Shown here in pieces: positions 17,893 to 25,948 of a stretch of DNA of 64,000 bases (position 1 is its first letter; every line of letters starts with the position of its first letter). The stretch covers positions 1-64,000 of the forward strand of contig CAYRYD010000001.1 in NCBI GenBank assembly GCA_964428345.1. Direction: 5' to 3'. Both the position numbers and the translations under genes were made by a program. This DNA comes from JABDMH01 sp964428345 (GTDB lineage: Bacteria > Bacteroidota > Bacteroidia > Chitinophagales > Saprospiraceae). The notes under the pieces were generated by a model. It did not search any database, was not told where the DNA came from, and saw nothing but the letters and a program-made list of their open reading frames with translations.

Positions 17893-20118
17893 TCATGATA
17901 TCCTCAACGAAAAATCCGCTTTGTCCAACGTCAGATTCGGATTGTAAAAGGGATCATTGAGGAAATCCTTCCAACGGGTGCGAAAATAGTCTCTTTCGCG
18001 AAAAAATTGTTCATCCATATGATCGGGGGTGCGGCTCGCTGACTCATAATGATATAATCGCGATTCCGGGGTAAAGACAATAAGGAACCCGTTCTCCCTG
18101 ATCCGGAGGCACAGATCGATGTCGCTATAAGAGATGCCCAAATGGATCGCATCGAAACCTCCGATGTCCTGGAACAGAGGACGCTTTACCAACAGGCAAG
18201 CTCCGGTACAGGCCGATAAATTGTGCGAAACTACGGCGCGATATTGATAGCCCATAGTCGTTCCGTCGGAACCACTGAGGACATTACCTGCCGCACCTCC
18301 CAACCCTAAAACGACACCGGCATGCTGCAAAGAACCATCCGGGAAATAGAGCTTGGCACCAACTGCCCCAACATCCGGTCTTTGAATATGCCGCATCATC
18401 TCCGTCAACCAATCTTCATTAATGACTTCGGTGTCGTTATTTAAGAACAGTACATAGTCCGTATCGGTCGATTGAACCGCAAAGTTGTTGATCGCTGAAT
18501 AATTGAACGGCTTATTCCACTCAATGCACCTGATATTGGGGTGTCTCTGACAGATTTCGTCCAGATACCTAAATGTGTTGTCTTCCCGGCTGTTGTTATT
18601 GACCAGGAGGATTTCGTAAGCGGGATAGCTCGTCTTCTCCAAGATGCTGCTCACACATTGCCGGAGGAGCTCCACTCTATCCCGGAAAGGGATGATAATG
18701 GAAACCACCTGGCTGGAATCCAGATCCCAGATTACCCGGTATGAACCGGCATATTCCGATTTGACCACCTTGGCCGGCAACTGATTGCGCTGCAGATGCC
18801 GCTCCACCGCCAGGCGGCCGGCTTCGAAGGCATAGTGTTTGCTGTTGTAGGATTCCGCCGTACTGCCGGGGATCCGGCGCCAGTGGTACAACACTTTGGG
18901 AATATGGAAGATTTTACTTTCAGATGTAGCATCGACTACCTTGAGAATCAGGTCGTGATCCTGTGATCCTTCAAGTCCTGCACTAAACCAACCCACCTTG
19001 TCACCGATTTCCTTTCGAATCACCGTGAAGTGACAGATGTAGTTGTTGCTCCGGAGCAAATCAAGATTAAAATCCGGCTTGAAGTTAGGTCGGGTTAAGG
19101 TGCCATCCAGCTCCACTTTATCCTCATCACTGTAGATCAGTTCTGCTTCCGGATGATCATTAAGTACTTTGACTATTTCATAAAGTGCATCCGTAGTGAG
19201 CTCGTCGTCATGATCCAATATGCCTACGAAAGCACCTGTGGCCATCTTAACCGCTTCATTGCTGGCAATTGATATATTCTGATTAAGGGTACCCAGCTTG
19301 ATCCTGATCCTGGGATCTTTCTCCTGCCAGCTGGCCAGGCATTGTAGAGTCGCCCCATTGGTGGATCCGTCATCGTAAAGACAAAGTTCCCAATTGTCAT
19401 AAACCTGGGCTATTACCGATTCAATACATAAGTTCAACCACCTGGGATCTACGTTATAGACCGGAGTAATGAGGCTGATCAGAGGCTGGAAAGCAAACTC
19501 CTCCAATCGCCGGCCATCTTTTTCATTGATATTTTTCGTGTGGTTCTGTAAAAGGAATTTTTGATACTGGTCATCCAGATCCAGATTCTCATGGTTGGCG
19601 GCAGCCTGAAAGGTAACGGGGATCTCTTCCATGCCGGATTCGAGCCGGACCCTGATTTTACCGCGCTTTCCAATGTAATCCGGGTCATGGCCCAGGTCAA
19701 TCATCCGTCGGAAAGAAAGCATGTCCCATGACTGCAAATTCCGGTAGATATCCCTGATTTCATCCCTGACCGGACCTAGTAGTAAATCTACTTCCCGCTC
19801 ATCAGAAGTGACAAAAGCACACCCGGTGATCTTCACCGGAGCTATGGCCCATCCGGCGACAAAAAGATACCGGTGATCGACCAGATCTGCGCGTTCAACC
19901 TGCCAGACCACTTTCCGGCCAGACTGTTTTCCCGCCAGGATAACCGGACGTAACCGGATCAGTGCCTGGTGAAAATTCGAGACGATGGTAGCCGGGCTTT
20001 CGTTCCGGAGTGCTTTCAGGAGGATTCGGAAATTACGCCTGGTCAACATCCGGAAGATCAATCCAGGAGCTCGCAAGGATTCCCGCAAGATGTTGAGTAA
20101 ATGGGACCTACCGGACAT
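17893..20118 (-). CDS. Tandem family 2 glycosyltransferase
   Basis: 741 residues from ATG 20118 (MSGRSHLLNILRESL), chosen because it overlaps the upstream stop by 11 bp; the longer frame starts inside that gene. An N-terminal ~200-residue non-catalytic domain is followed by two GT2 domains. The first has LISLITPVYNVDPRWLNLCI and FVGILDHDDELTTDAL (DxD-type), the second VSIIIPFRDRVELLRQCV and YVLFLNNDTEVINEDWLTE, with YSDIDLCLRIRENG as the terminal ED-type motif. Two domains in one chain usually build alternating linkages or two successive residues of an O-antigen or capsule unit. It is cotranscribed with the GT4 gene interrupted by the gap. Confidence 0.9.
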   Translation of the reverse strand: MSGRSHLLNILRESLRAPGLIFRMLTRRNFRILLKALRNESPATIVSNFHQALIRLRPVILAGKQSGRKVVWQVERADLVDHRYLFVAGWAIAPVKITGCAFVTSDEREVDLLLGPVRDEIRDIYRNLQSWDMLSFRRMIDLGHDPDYIGKRGKIRVRLESGMEEIPVTFQAAANHENLDLDDQYQKFLLQNHTKNINEKDGRRLEEFAFQPLISLITPVYNVDPRWLNLCIESVIAQVYDNWELCLYDDGSTNGATLQCLASWQEKDPRIRIKLGTLNQNISIASNEAVKMATGAFVGILDHDDELTTDALYEIVKVLNDHPEAELIYSDEDKVELDGTLTRPNFKPDFNLDLLRSNNYICHFTVIRKEIGDKVGWFSAGLEGSQDHDLILKVVDATSESKIFHIPKVLYHWRRIPGSTAESYNSKHYAFEAGRLAVERHLQRNQLPAKVVKSEYAGSYRVIWDLDSSQVVSIIIPFRDRVELLRQCVSSILEKTSYPAYEILLVNNNSREDNTFRYLDEICQRHPNIRCIEWNKPFNYSAINNFAVQSTDTDYVLFLNNDTEVINEDWLTEMMRHIQRPDVGAVGAKLYFPDGSLQHAGVVLGLGGAAGNVLSGSDGTTMGYQYRAVVSHNLSACTGACLLVKRPLFQDIGGFDAIHLGISYSDIDLCLRIRENGFLIVFTPESRLYHYESASRTPDHMDEQFFRERDYFRTRWKDFLNDPFYNPNLTLDKADFSLRIS

Positions 20119-21028
20119 CAGGCTGGGTTTGAGAGATAATGGATTCCAACCGTAAGACCGAACTTGCCCAGCTATGCTCCAAGATATCTGTATAGGCCTG
20201 ATGAGCCAGACTGGCAGCCTTCTCCGGGTTCTCAAACAAATACTGTACTCCTTTCATAATGGATGGTACAGTGGCTCTATCCATGAGCAGGCAATTTTCC
20301 GGCCGGCAAAACTCATCCGACCCACCGGTGAAGGTCGTTATCAGCGGAGTCTGACATAGCATAGCTTCCACGCTACACATGCCGATGCCTTCGCTGATAC
20401 TGGCAGTAATCCAGACCGAACAGGCCGAATATAAATACCGAAGCTCTGATTGTGGAGGATTGTAAAAATAGTCTATTCCTTCCTCTTCAAATTCGGTCTC
20501 TACCTGACCAAACATGACCAGTCGAAGGGCTTCATATCCTTTGATTTTTCGCAGTTTTCTCCAGGCCTCGATGACCAGGTGACTTCTTTTCCAATTAGCG
20601 AGATCATACAAAGTGCCGATACTGAAGGTACGCTGGCCGGATTCCGGATACAACCTGTCATTATCCACGCCAAAGCCGATCAATGGCACCACTGCGGCAC
20701 CCCGCCACTGCTGCACCTGATCAGCGATCCAGGCAGAAGTAGCTAGCGGTATGACCGATTCGAGGCGAGCATTCCGGATATCCAGATCCCGGTCATGCAC
20801 TCCAAAATGCATGAACAAAGCATACTGCCGGCCTTTGGTTTGCGGTAAACCGCTTAGCTTGTCATTGAGCGGGTTGCTTCCATAAGTGAGCAAAACATCG
20901 GCATCCGGGAGGACTGCTTCCAGGTCAGACAATTCCGTATCGTGGTCAAAAAACAGGTTTGATACCTGCACACCCGGATCAAACCAGGCAGGTGGAGGTC
21001 CGGGTCGTTGCCGGAAGAGTTTGACCTG
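20108..21028 (-). CDS. Family 4 glycosyltransferase, 5' end lost in assembly gap
   Basis: The readable part gives about 306 C-terminal residues of a GT-B enzyme. FSIGTLYDLANWKRSHLVIE opens the donor domain, and SEGIGMCSVEAMLCQTPLIT is the GT4 motif with the ExxxxC/G glutamate that binds the nucleotide sugar; TFTGGSDEFC follows. The N-terminal acceptor domain is incomplete because the gene runs into the Ns at 21029. The frame beyond the gap is unrelated. It overlaps the tandem GT2 gene, so the two are coupled and probably act in the same glycan. Confidence 0.85.
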   Translation of the reverse strand, partial: QVKLFRQRPGPPPAWFDPGVQVSNLFFDHDTELSDLEAVLPDADVLLTYGSNPLNDKLSGLPQTKGRQYALFMHFGVHDRDLDIRNARLESVIPLATSAWIADQVQQWRGAAVVPLIGFGVDNDRLYPESGQRTFSIGTLYDLANWKRSHLVIEAWRKLRKIKGYEALRLVMFGQVETEFEEEGIDYFYNPPQSELRYLYSACSVWITASISEGIGMCSVEAMLCQTPLITTFTGGSDEFCRPENCLLMDRATVPSIMKGVQYLFENPEKAASLAHQAYTDILEHSWASSVLRLESIISQTQPDVR

Positions 21029-21128
21029 NNNNNNNNNNNNNNNNNNNNNNNNNNNNNNNNNNNNNNNNNNNNNNNNNNNNNNNNNNNNNNNNNNNNNNNN
21101 NNNNNNNNNNNNNNNNNNNNNNNNNNNN
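21029..21128. other. Assembly gap (100 Ns)
   Basis: Exactly one hundred Ns, the conventional placeholder for a gap of unknown size. It removes the starts of both flanking genes, which are divergent. Continuity of the two sides rests on scaffolding only. Confidence 0.99.
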
Positions 21129-22469
21129 ACCTTTCTCAAAAACACTTCGCTACTGCTCGGTGGCACCGCACTTGTTCCTTTCGCCTGCAAGGAGGCCGCC
21201 AGTCCACCGGTACAGCCCTTGAAAAACTGGGCCGGCAACCTGACCTTTTCAGCCAAAGAATACCGCCGTCCGGTATCGCTGGAAGAGGTGCAGGAGCTCG
21301 TCCGTAAAAGTAAGAAAATCAAGACAACCGGCACCAGGCATTCCTTTAGTAACATTGCCGATTCCGATGGCCTGATACTTTCATCCGATGCGTTCCATGA
21401 GGTCATTGAGCTGGACAAAACAGGGGCAACCGTCACCGTCGGAGCCGGCATGCGTTATGGCGAACTGGCCATTGCCCTGCAGAAAGAAGGTTATGCACTG
21501 GCCAACCTGGCCTCCCTGCCCCATATTTCGGTCGCCGGTGCCATTGCCACCGCCACTCATGGATCTGGCGATGGCAATGGCAATCTGGCCAGCAGTGTGC
21601 GGGGGCTGGAGCTCGTAAATGCCGACGGCGAGGTGGTGCGTCTCACCAGCCAGGATCCGGATTTTGCCGGAGCGGTTGTACATCTCGGCGCTCTGGGAAT
21701 GGTCACCCGGGTCACTCTCGCGATAGAGCCGGCCTTTCAGGTCCAGCAGGAGATCTTCGAGCACCTGCCCCTGACCCGGGCCATCGATCATTTTGACGAT
21801 ATCTTTAGCAGCGGGTATAGCGTGTCTTTTTTTACCGACTGGAATCCCCACACGATCAATCAGGTATGGATCAAAAGGCGGTTGGAAGGCAGCGAAGCAT
21901 TAGAGCCGCTCACGGAATTTTACGGTGCCCGGGCGGCGACCCGGGATATGCATCCGATCGCAGAATTGTCAGCCGAAAGCTGTACACCCCAGATGGCAGT
22001 GCCAGGACCATGGTATGAGCGACTGCCTCATTTCAAGCTGGACTTTACCCCCAGCAATGGCGACGAACTGCAATCGGAGTTTTTTGTGGATCGTGCGCAA
22101 GCTCCGGAAGTGCTCCATCTGATTCAGTCGATGCACGCGAAAATTGCCCCCGTCTTGTTCATCTCGGAGGTGCGCAGCATACGGGCGGATGATTTATGGA
22201 TGAGCACTGCCTATGGCGGTGACAAAATCGCCTTCCACTTCACCTGGAAACCAGATGGTGATGGGGTTATGGCGCTCCTGCCTGAACTGGAACGGGCCTT
22301 GCAACCCTATCGGGCCAGACCGCACTGGGGTAAGCTGTTCACCATGGAAGCCGGCCGGATCAGTACACTATATCCGCGGATCGATGACTTCAGGGATCTG
22401 GTGCACCGCTATGATCCGGATGGGAAGTTCAGAAATACCTATCTGGAGAAGAAGGTGGGGGTCTCCTAG
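21129..22469 (+). CDS. FAD-linked alditol/sugar-lactone oxidase, 5' end lost in gap
   Basis: 446 readable residues of a VAO/PCMH-type flavoprotein. The gap cuts inside an export signal, with TFLKNTSLLLGGTALVPFAC visible, which suggests a Tat or lipoprotein signal. FAD-binding landmarks are KIKTTGTRHSFSNIADSDG and HISVAGAIATATHGSGDGNG; the C-terminal half (WGKLFTMEAG and LVHRYDPDGKFRNTYL) fits the D-arabinono-1,4-lactone oxidase domain. The closest described type I recognise is alditol (xylitol) oxidase, which oxidises polyols to aldoses and makes H2O2. Being exported, it may act on periplasmic sugars. It lies near a galactonate-dehydratase-like gene, hinting at sugar-acid catabolism, but that gene is on the other strand. 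Confidence 0.8.
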   Translation, partial: TFLKNTSLLLGGTALVPFACKEAASPPVQPLKNWAGNLTFSAKEYRRPVSLEEVQELVRKSKKIKTTGTRHSFSNIADSDGLILSSDAFHEVIELDKTGATVTVGAGMRYGELAIALQKEGYALANLASLPHISVAGAIATATHGSGDGNGNLASSVRGLELVNADGEVVRLTSQDPDFAGAVVHLGALGMVTRVTLAIEPAFQVQQEIFEHLPLTRAIDHFDDIFSSGYSVSFFTDWNPHTINQVWIKRRLEGSEALEPLTEFYGARAATRDMHPIAELSAESCTPQMAVPGPWYERLPHFKLDFTPSNGDELQSEFFVDRAQAPEVLHLIQSMHAKIAPVLFISEVRSIRADDLWMSTAYGGDKIAFHFTWKPDGDGVMALLPELERALQPYRARPHWGKLFTMEAGRISTLYPRIDDFRDLVHRYDPDGKFRNTYLEKKVGVS

Positions 22470-22473
22470 TGTT

Positions 22474-22513
22474 TCTCCCCCCTTACCCCCCAGGGGGGAC
22501 AACGTACTATTGA
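22474..22513 (+). repeat. Repeat A, outer copy bordering the DUF559 cassette
   Basis: A 40-base element with the core taccccccaggggggacaac. It matches copies at 22940, 23090 and 23241. The stop codon of the DUF559 gene (22507-22509) lies inside it. Similarity to the other copies ends right after attga at 22513, which marks one edge of the cassette. Confidence 0.88.
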
Positions 22514-22911
22514 ACTTTAGTATTAGTAAGATAGTTGTCAATCCATTCACCGATCATCACTGAGACATCCTGAATCCTGTTTAAGACTTCCCAGCTGCTA
22601 AATCTCAACACAGAAAACCCGACTTCCCTCAACTCATCATCTCTGATGCGATCTTTTTTCACCGCTTCATCATCATCATGGGTGATTCCATCTACTTCGA
22701 TAACCAGAAGTAGCTCGAGACAGGTAAAATCAGCAATATAATTCAAGATAGGTCTTTCTCTCCGGAACTGAAAGCCCTTCATTTGCCTGTTCCCTAATAC
22801 ATACTTCCACATACAGGCAGCTGACTTTGTCATATTTTTCCGGTTAAAATCCGCAAGGGTCTTTAGTTTCTTATTGTAATAAAAGTTGTTCTCTTTGCAG
22901 GCTCGCTTCAT
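22507..22911 (-). CDS. DUF559 endonuclease-domain protein (Vsr/PD-(D/E)xK-like)
   Basis: 134 residues. KSAACMWKYVLGNRQMKGFQ starts the DUF559 fold; FRRERPILNYIADFTCLELLLVIEVDG carries the nuclease core (Asp in IADF, then ExDG), followed by the basic helix KKDRIRDDELREVGFSVLRF. The domain is related to very-short-patch-repair and other PD-(D/E)xK nucleases, but no substrate is established for stand-alone members. The gene is bracketed by direct copies of repeat A (22474-22513 and 22940 on) and its stop lies inside one copy. The architecture suggests a nuclease cassette inserted in a repeat array rather than a housekeeping gene. Confidence 0.87.
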   Translation of the reverse strand: MKRACKENNFYYNKKLKTLADFNRKNMTKSAACMWKYVLGNRQMKGFQFRRERPILNYIADFTCLELLLVIEVDGITHDDDEAVKKDRIRDDELREVGFSVLRFSSWEVLNRIQDVSVMIGEWIDNYLTNTKVQ

Positions 22912-22939
22912 TATAACAATATCGAATTAATGTTCCAAT

Positions 22940-23300
22940 TCTCCCCCCTACCCCCCCAGGGGGGACAATGTTCTATTGACTCGCAGTAGAAATGCAGGGA
23001 TAGACTGATTCCAAGGGTGACGGTATCCCCCTTGAGGGGGCCAGGGGGTGGAACACGCGTCCTTTGAATACCAAATAACTCCCGGTGTTTCTCCCCCCTT
23101 ACCCCCCCAGGGGGGACAACGTACTTGTGACTCGCCGTTGATTTCCCTGAACAGCCTGCATCCAGGAGCGACGGTGTCCCCCTTGAGGGGGCCAGGGGGT
23201 GGAACACCCGTCCTTTGAATACCAAATAACGCTCAGTTTTTCTCCCCCCTTACCCCCCAGGGGGGACAACGTACTATTGACTCGCAGTAGAAATGCAGGG
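22940..23300 (+). repeat. ~150-bp tandem array of palindromic repeats A and B
   Basis: Repeat A (gggggg-rich palindrome followed by gacaacgtactattgactcg) lies at 22940, 23090 and 23241. Repeat B (cccccttgagggggccaggg, then tggaacac and cctttgaataccaaataa) lies at 23019-23078 and 23170-23230. A and B alternate with a 150-151 bp period, making two full units and a partial third. The array ends just before the dehydratase gene. Small frames through it on the minus strand are repeat translations. Confidence 0.9.
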
Positions 23301-23317
23301 CTCCTGGATCCTACCAC

Positions 23318-24574
23318 CTACCAATCCACCACACTGCCGTCTGATTCAAGGTATGTTTCGGGATTACGCCACTCGTGGCCGAGTTTATCGGCAAGGGCAG
23401 CATCATCCAGTTCGATACCCAGTCCGGGTTTGGTGGGCAGGTCGATATGGCCATCTTTGACCACAAAGGGTTCTTTCAGGTAGCCTTCACCCAGGGTCAC
23501 CTGCTCCTGACAGAGGAAATTGGGTATGCTCGCGGCCAGTTGGATACCCGCAGCCAGCGAGATCGGTCCCAATGGATTGTGGGGAGCTACCGATGCATAA
23601 TAAGCCTCCGCCATCCCCGCAATGATCCGCCCCTCGAAAATACCTCCGGCATGACATAAGTCGGGTTGCAGGATGGTGGCAGCCCCCTTCTCGAGGATTT
23701 CCCGGAAACCCCACTTGGTAAAGATGCGTTCTCCGGTAGCTATCGGTATGTGCGTCTCCCGGGCCAGATTGGCCATGATGTCGACATTCTGACAATTCAC
23801 CGGTTCTTCGATGAAAAATGGCTTGTACGGTTCGAGGGCATGGATCAGCAGCTCAGCGTTGGGTGCACTGATGGCCCCATGAAAATCGATACCAATATCG
23901 GCATCGTCGCCAACTGCTTCGCGAAGGCTGATGAAGTGGGCAGTTGCTTCATCGATGAATTTCGGACTCGCGACAATACCCGATTGGGTGGCATTCAGAA
24001 CTCCGGTCTTAAAGGCAGTATAACCCTGAGCTTTGGCCTCTGCAATCCGCTCCGGTGTACGGGCATGAGCATACACCCGGATACGCTGTCGGGTAGGACC
24101 GCCCAGCAGTTCATAAATAGGAATGCCCAGCGCCTGGCCCTTGATATCCCACAAGGCCTGTTCGATCCCACTCAGGGCACTGGTTAGAATGGGACCTCCA
24201 CGGTAAAAGGTGTGCCGGTAAATCGCCTGCCAGTGATGCATGATCCGGCGTGGGTCCTGGCCGACCAGATAGGGCGCTATTTCCTGAACGGCCGCGGCAC
24301 AGGTGTCCGCCCTCCCCTCCGTTATGGGCTCACCCAAACCAATGATACCCGCGTCGGTATGAATTTTCAGGAATAAAAACCGGGGTTTGACCTTAAACGT
24401 CTCCAGCCGGGTAATTTTCAGATCGCCCTGCCTCGACTGGAAGGATGGCTCTCCTCCGGAAAGGTTATCCGCCAGCAGGCTCTGACCGCCCAATGCAGCC
24501 AGCATCGATGCGGCAAAGGTCTTCTTAAAAAACCTCCTCCTGGATCGTAACTCGTCACCTGATAATGCTCTCAT
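23318..24574 (-). CDS. Tat-exported enolase-superfamily dehydratase, D-galactonate dehydratase-like
   Basis: 418 residues. SRRRFFKKTFAASMLAALGG at the N-terminus is a twin-arginine signal, unusual for this cytosolic family but common in Bacteroidota relatives. The mature part is a mandelate-racemase/muconate-lactonizing fold: metal ligands are Asp in IGIDFHGAI, Glu in FFIEEPVNC and Glu in IATGERIFTKW, with His in VAPHNPLGPISL as a catalytic base, the pattern of D-galactonate dehydratase. The reaction would be loss of water from an aldonic acid to give a 2-keto-3-deoxy acid. Specificity within this family is hard to read from sequence. It is convergent with the DUF559 repeat array. Confidence 0.82.
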   Translation of the reverse strand: MRALSGDELRSRRRFFKKTFAASMLAALGGQSLLADNLSGGEPSFQSRQGDLKITRLETFKVKPRFLFLKIHTDAGIIGLGEPITEGRADTCAAAVQEIAPYLVGQDPRRIMHHWQAIYRHTFYRGGPILTSALSGIEQALWDIKGQALGIPIYELLGGPTRQRIRVYAHARTPERIAEAKAQGYTAFKTGVLNATQSGIVASPKFIDEATAHFISLREAVGDDADIGIDFHGAISAPNAELLIHALEPYKPFFIEEPVNCQNVDIMANLARETHIPIATGERIFTKWGFREILEKGAATILQPDLCHAGGIFEGRIIAGMAEAYYASVAPHNPLGPISLAAGIQLAASIPNFLCQEQVTLGEGYLKEPFVVKDGHIDLPTKPGLGIELDDAALADKLGHEWRNPETYLESDGSVVDW

Positions 24575-25038
24575 AAATATAGTGGTTTAATATCTGCTCT
24601 TAAGATAGCAAAGGCGGTCAAAAGCAGTCAATTATCCGGAATGAATTTGCCAATTTCCCTTGACCCGGCATACTGGCTGTTTAGAGGATGGTTGTTGCTT
24701 CCATTTTCACCGTATCTCTATCGCAGAAGCAGAAATTAGTAGCTTTGATTTTAACTTAAGGCACCCCTAAAAACCTCATTCAATTGTCAACCGCTTATCT
24801 ATGATAAGCTATTCAAAAATAATCTGCGCGATACTTCGTTATCCCTCAGTCACTTAGCTCCAGTTAGGCTCCTTCGCGAGCTCACCCACCCACACAGTGG
24901 TTTCGTCGCTCAAAGGTCCCCCAGACCTTTGCTCCCGCCCTGGAGGTCGGGAGTTCGCTCCTCAATCTCGCTTGTTTCTTTTTGAATTTGCCTAATTTCA
25001 GAGGTATTTAGAGGTGCCCCTAAAATGTGACCCCACTC
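24575..25038. other. Intergenic region with hairpins, no gene
   Basis: About 460 bp. It holds a hairpin aaaggtc/gacctttg at 24912-24931 and a second inverted pair ctcccg/cgggag just after it (24933-24952). The phrase cccctaaaa occurs near both ends (about 24763 and 25018), which may be the borders of a small remnant. The minus-strand frame 24910-25449 is the antisense of the DUF434 gene and is not a gene. Confidence 0.45.
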
Positions 25039-25806
25039 ATGCCACGGAAGAGACATCGCGGCCTTCATCCCAAAGATGATCTTTTGTTTGGACCGCCAAA
25101 CTGGCCGGCCTTGCGCAATGCCATCGTCGACCTTCATTACCTCCGGAGCCGGGGTTATGGAGAACCCGTTTCCCTGAAAGTCGTGGGTGACCGTTACCGG
25201 TTGCAAAAACGGCAGCGCTTTGCCCTGGAACGCATCGTCAGCAATGATAAGGAAATCCGGAATCTTCGAAAACTGGAGCTCACGGGCTCCGATTTGGCGC
25301 ATCAGGTGGTGGCCATCGACGGCTTTAATCTGCTGATTTTTGCTGAAGTGCTTTTTTCCGGCGGACTCATCTTTGAATGCCTGGACGGAGCCTTCCGGGA
25401 TATCGCCAGCATCCATGGAAGTTACCACCAGATTACCGAAACCCGCCAAGCCCTCAATGCCATCGGGATGTCACTCCAGGTATTGGCTCCGGCCTCCATC
25501 ACCTGGTACCTCGACAAGCCGGTATCCAATAGCGGAAGAATGGGAATGCTACTCAGCCGACTCAGTGAAGCTCAGGATTGGAACTGGGCGGTAGAGGTGG
25601 TGCCCAACCCCGATGAAAACCTAGTCAAAGAAAGAGATGCCGTCATCATCACTACTGATCGCCAAATTCTGACGAAATGCCAACACTGGTTTAATTTCTC
25701 CCGCTATTTGATAGAACAGGCAGTTCCCTCAATCAGTCAACCCCACGTGATCACTCTACGGAAGCTCGGCCTCGAACCTGATGTTTTTGCTCCCAGGGAA
25801 AAATAA
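25039..25806 (+). CDS. DUF434/DUF5616-domain protein
   Basis: 255 residues from ATG 25039 (MPRKRHRGLHPKDDLLFG); a GTG four codons upstream is possible. The N-terminal third with HPKDDLLFG, YLRSRGYGEPVSLKVVGDRY and RLQKRQRFALERIV matches DUF434. The middle and C-terminal part (VVAIDGFNLLIFAEVLFSGG, DGAFRDIASIHGSYHQI) matches the linked DUF5616 region, whose conserved Asp residues in IDGFN and TTDRQIL recall PIN-like nucleases. The family is widespread but uncharacterised. It ends 2 bp from a convergent tRNA-Gly. Confidence 0.8.
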   Translation: MPRKRHRGLHPKDDLLFGPPNWPALRNAIVDLHYLRSRGYGEPVSLKVVGDRYRLQKRQRFALERIVSNDKEIRNLRKLELTGSDLAHQVVAIDGFNLLIFAEVLFSGGLIFECLDGAFRDIASIHGSYHQITETRQALNAIGMSLQVLAPASITWYLDKPVSNSGRMGMLLSRLSEAQDWNWAVEVVPNPDENLVKERDAVIITTDRQILTKCQHWFNFSRYLIEQAVPSISQPHVITLRKLGLEPDVFAPREK

Positions 25807-25808
25807 GA

Positions 25809-25879
25809 GCGGGAAATGGGGATCGAACCCACGGCCCTCAGCTTGGGAAGCTGATGCTCTACCACTGAGCTACTCCCGC
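25809..25879 (-). tRNA. tRNA-Gly (anticodon CCC)
   Basis: The reverse complement folds as a standard 71-nt tRNA without encoded CCA: acceptor gcgggag pairs with ttcccgc, D arm gctc...gagc, anticodon stem tcagc/gctga around loop ttcccaa (anticodon ccc), and T loop ttcgatc. It decodes GGG. It is convergent with the DUF434 gene. Confidence 0.96.
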
Positions 25880-25948
25880 ACTCGAATTTGTCCGCTAAAA
25901 GATAATAAAGTTCTTTCGTTTTTTCACTTACCATTCTCCGCTGAACAG

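Noticed and set aside
17603..17896. 97-codon minus-strand frame between glycan genes
   Set aside because: Consists of translated palindromic repeats.
24910..25449. 179-codon minus-strand frame
   Set aside because: Antisense of the DUF434 gene, which carries recognisable conserved blocks.
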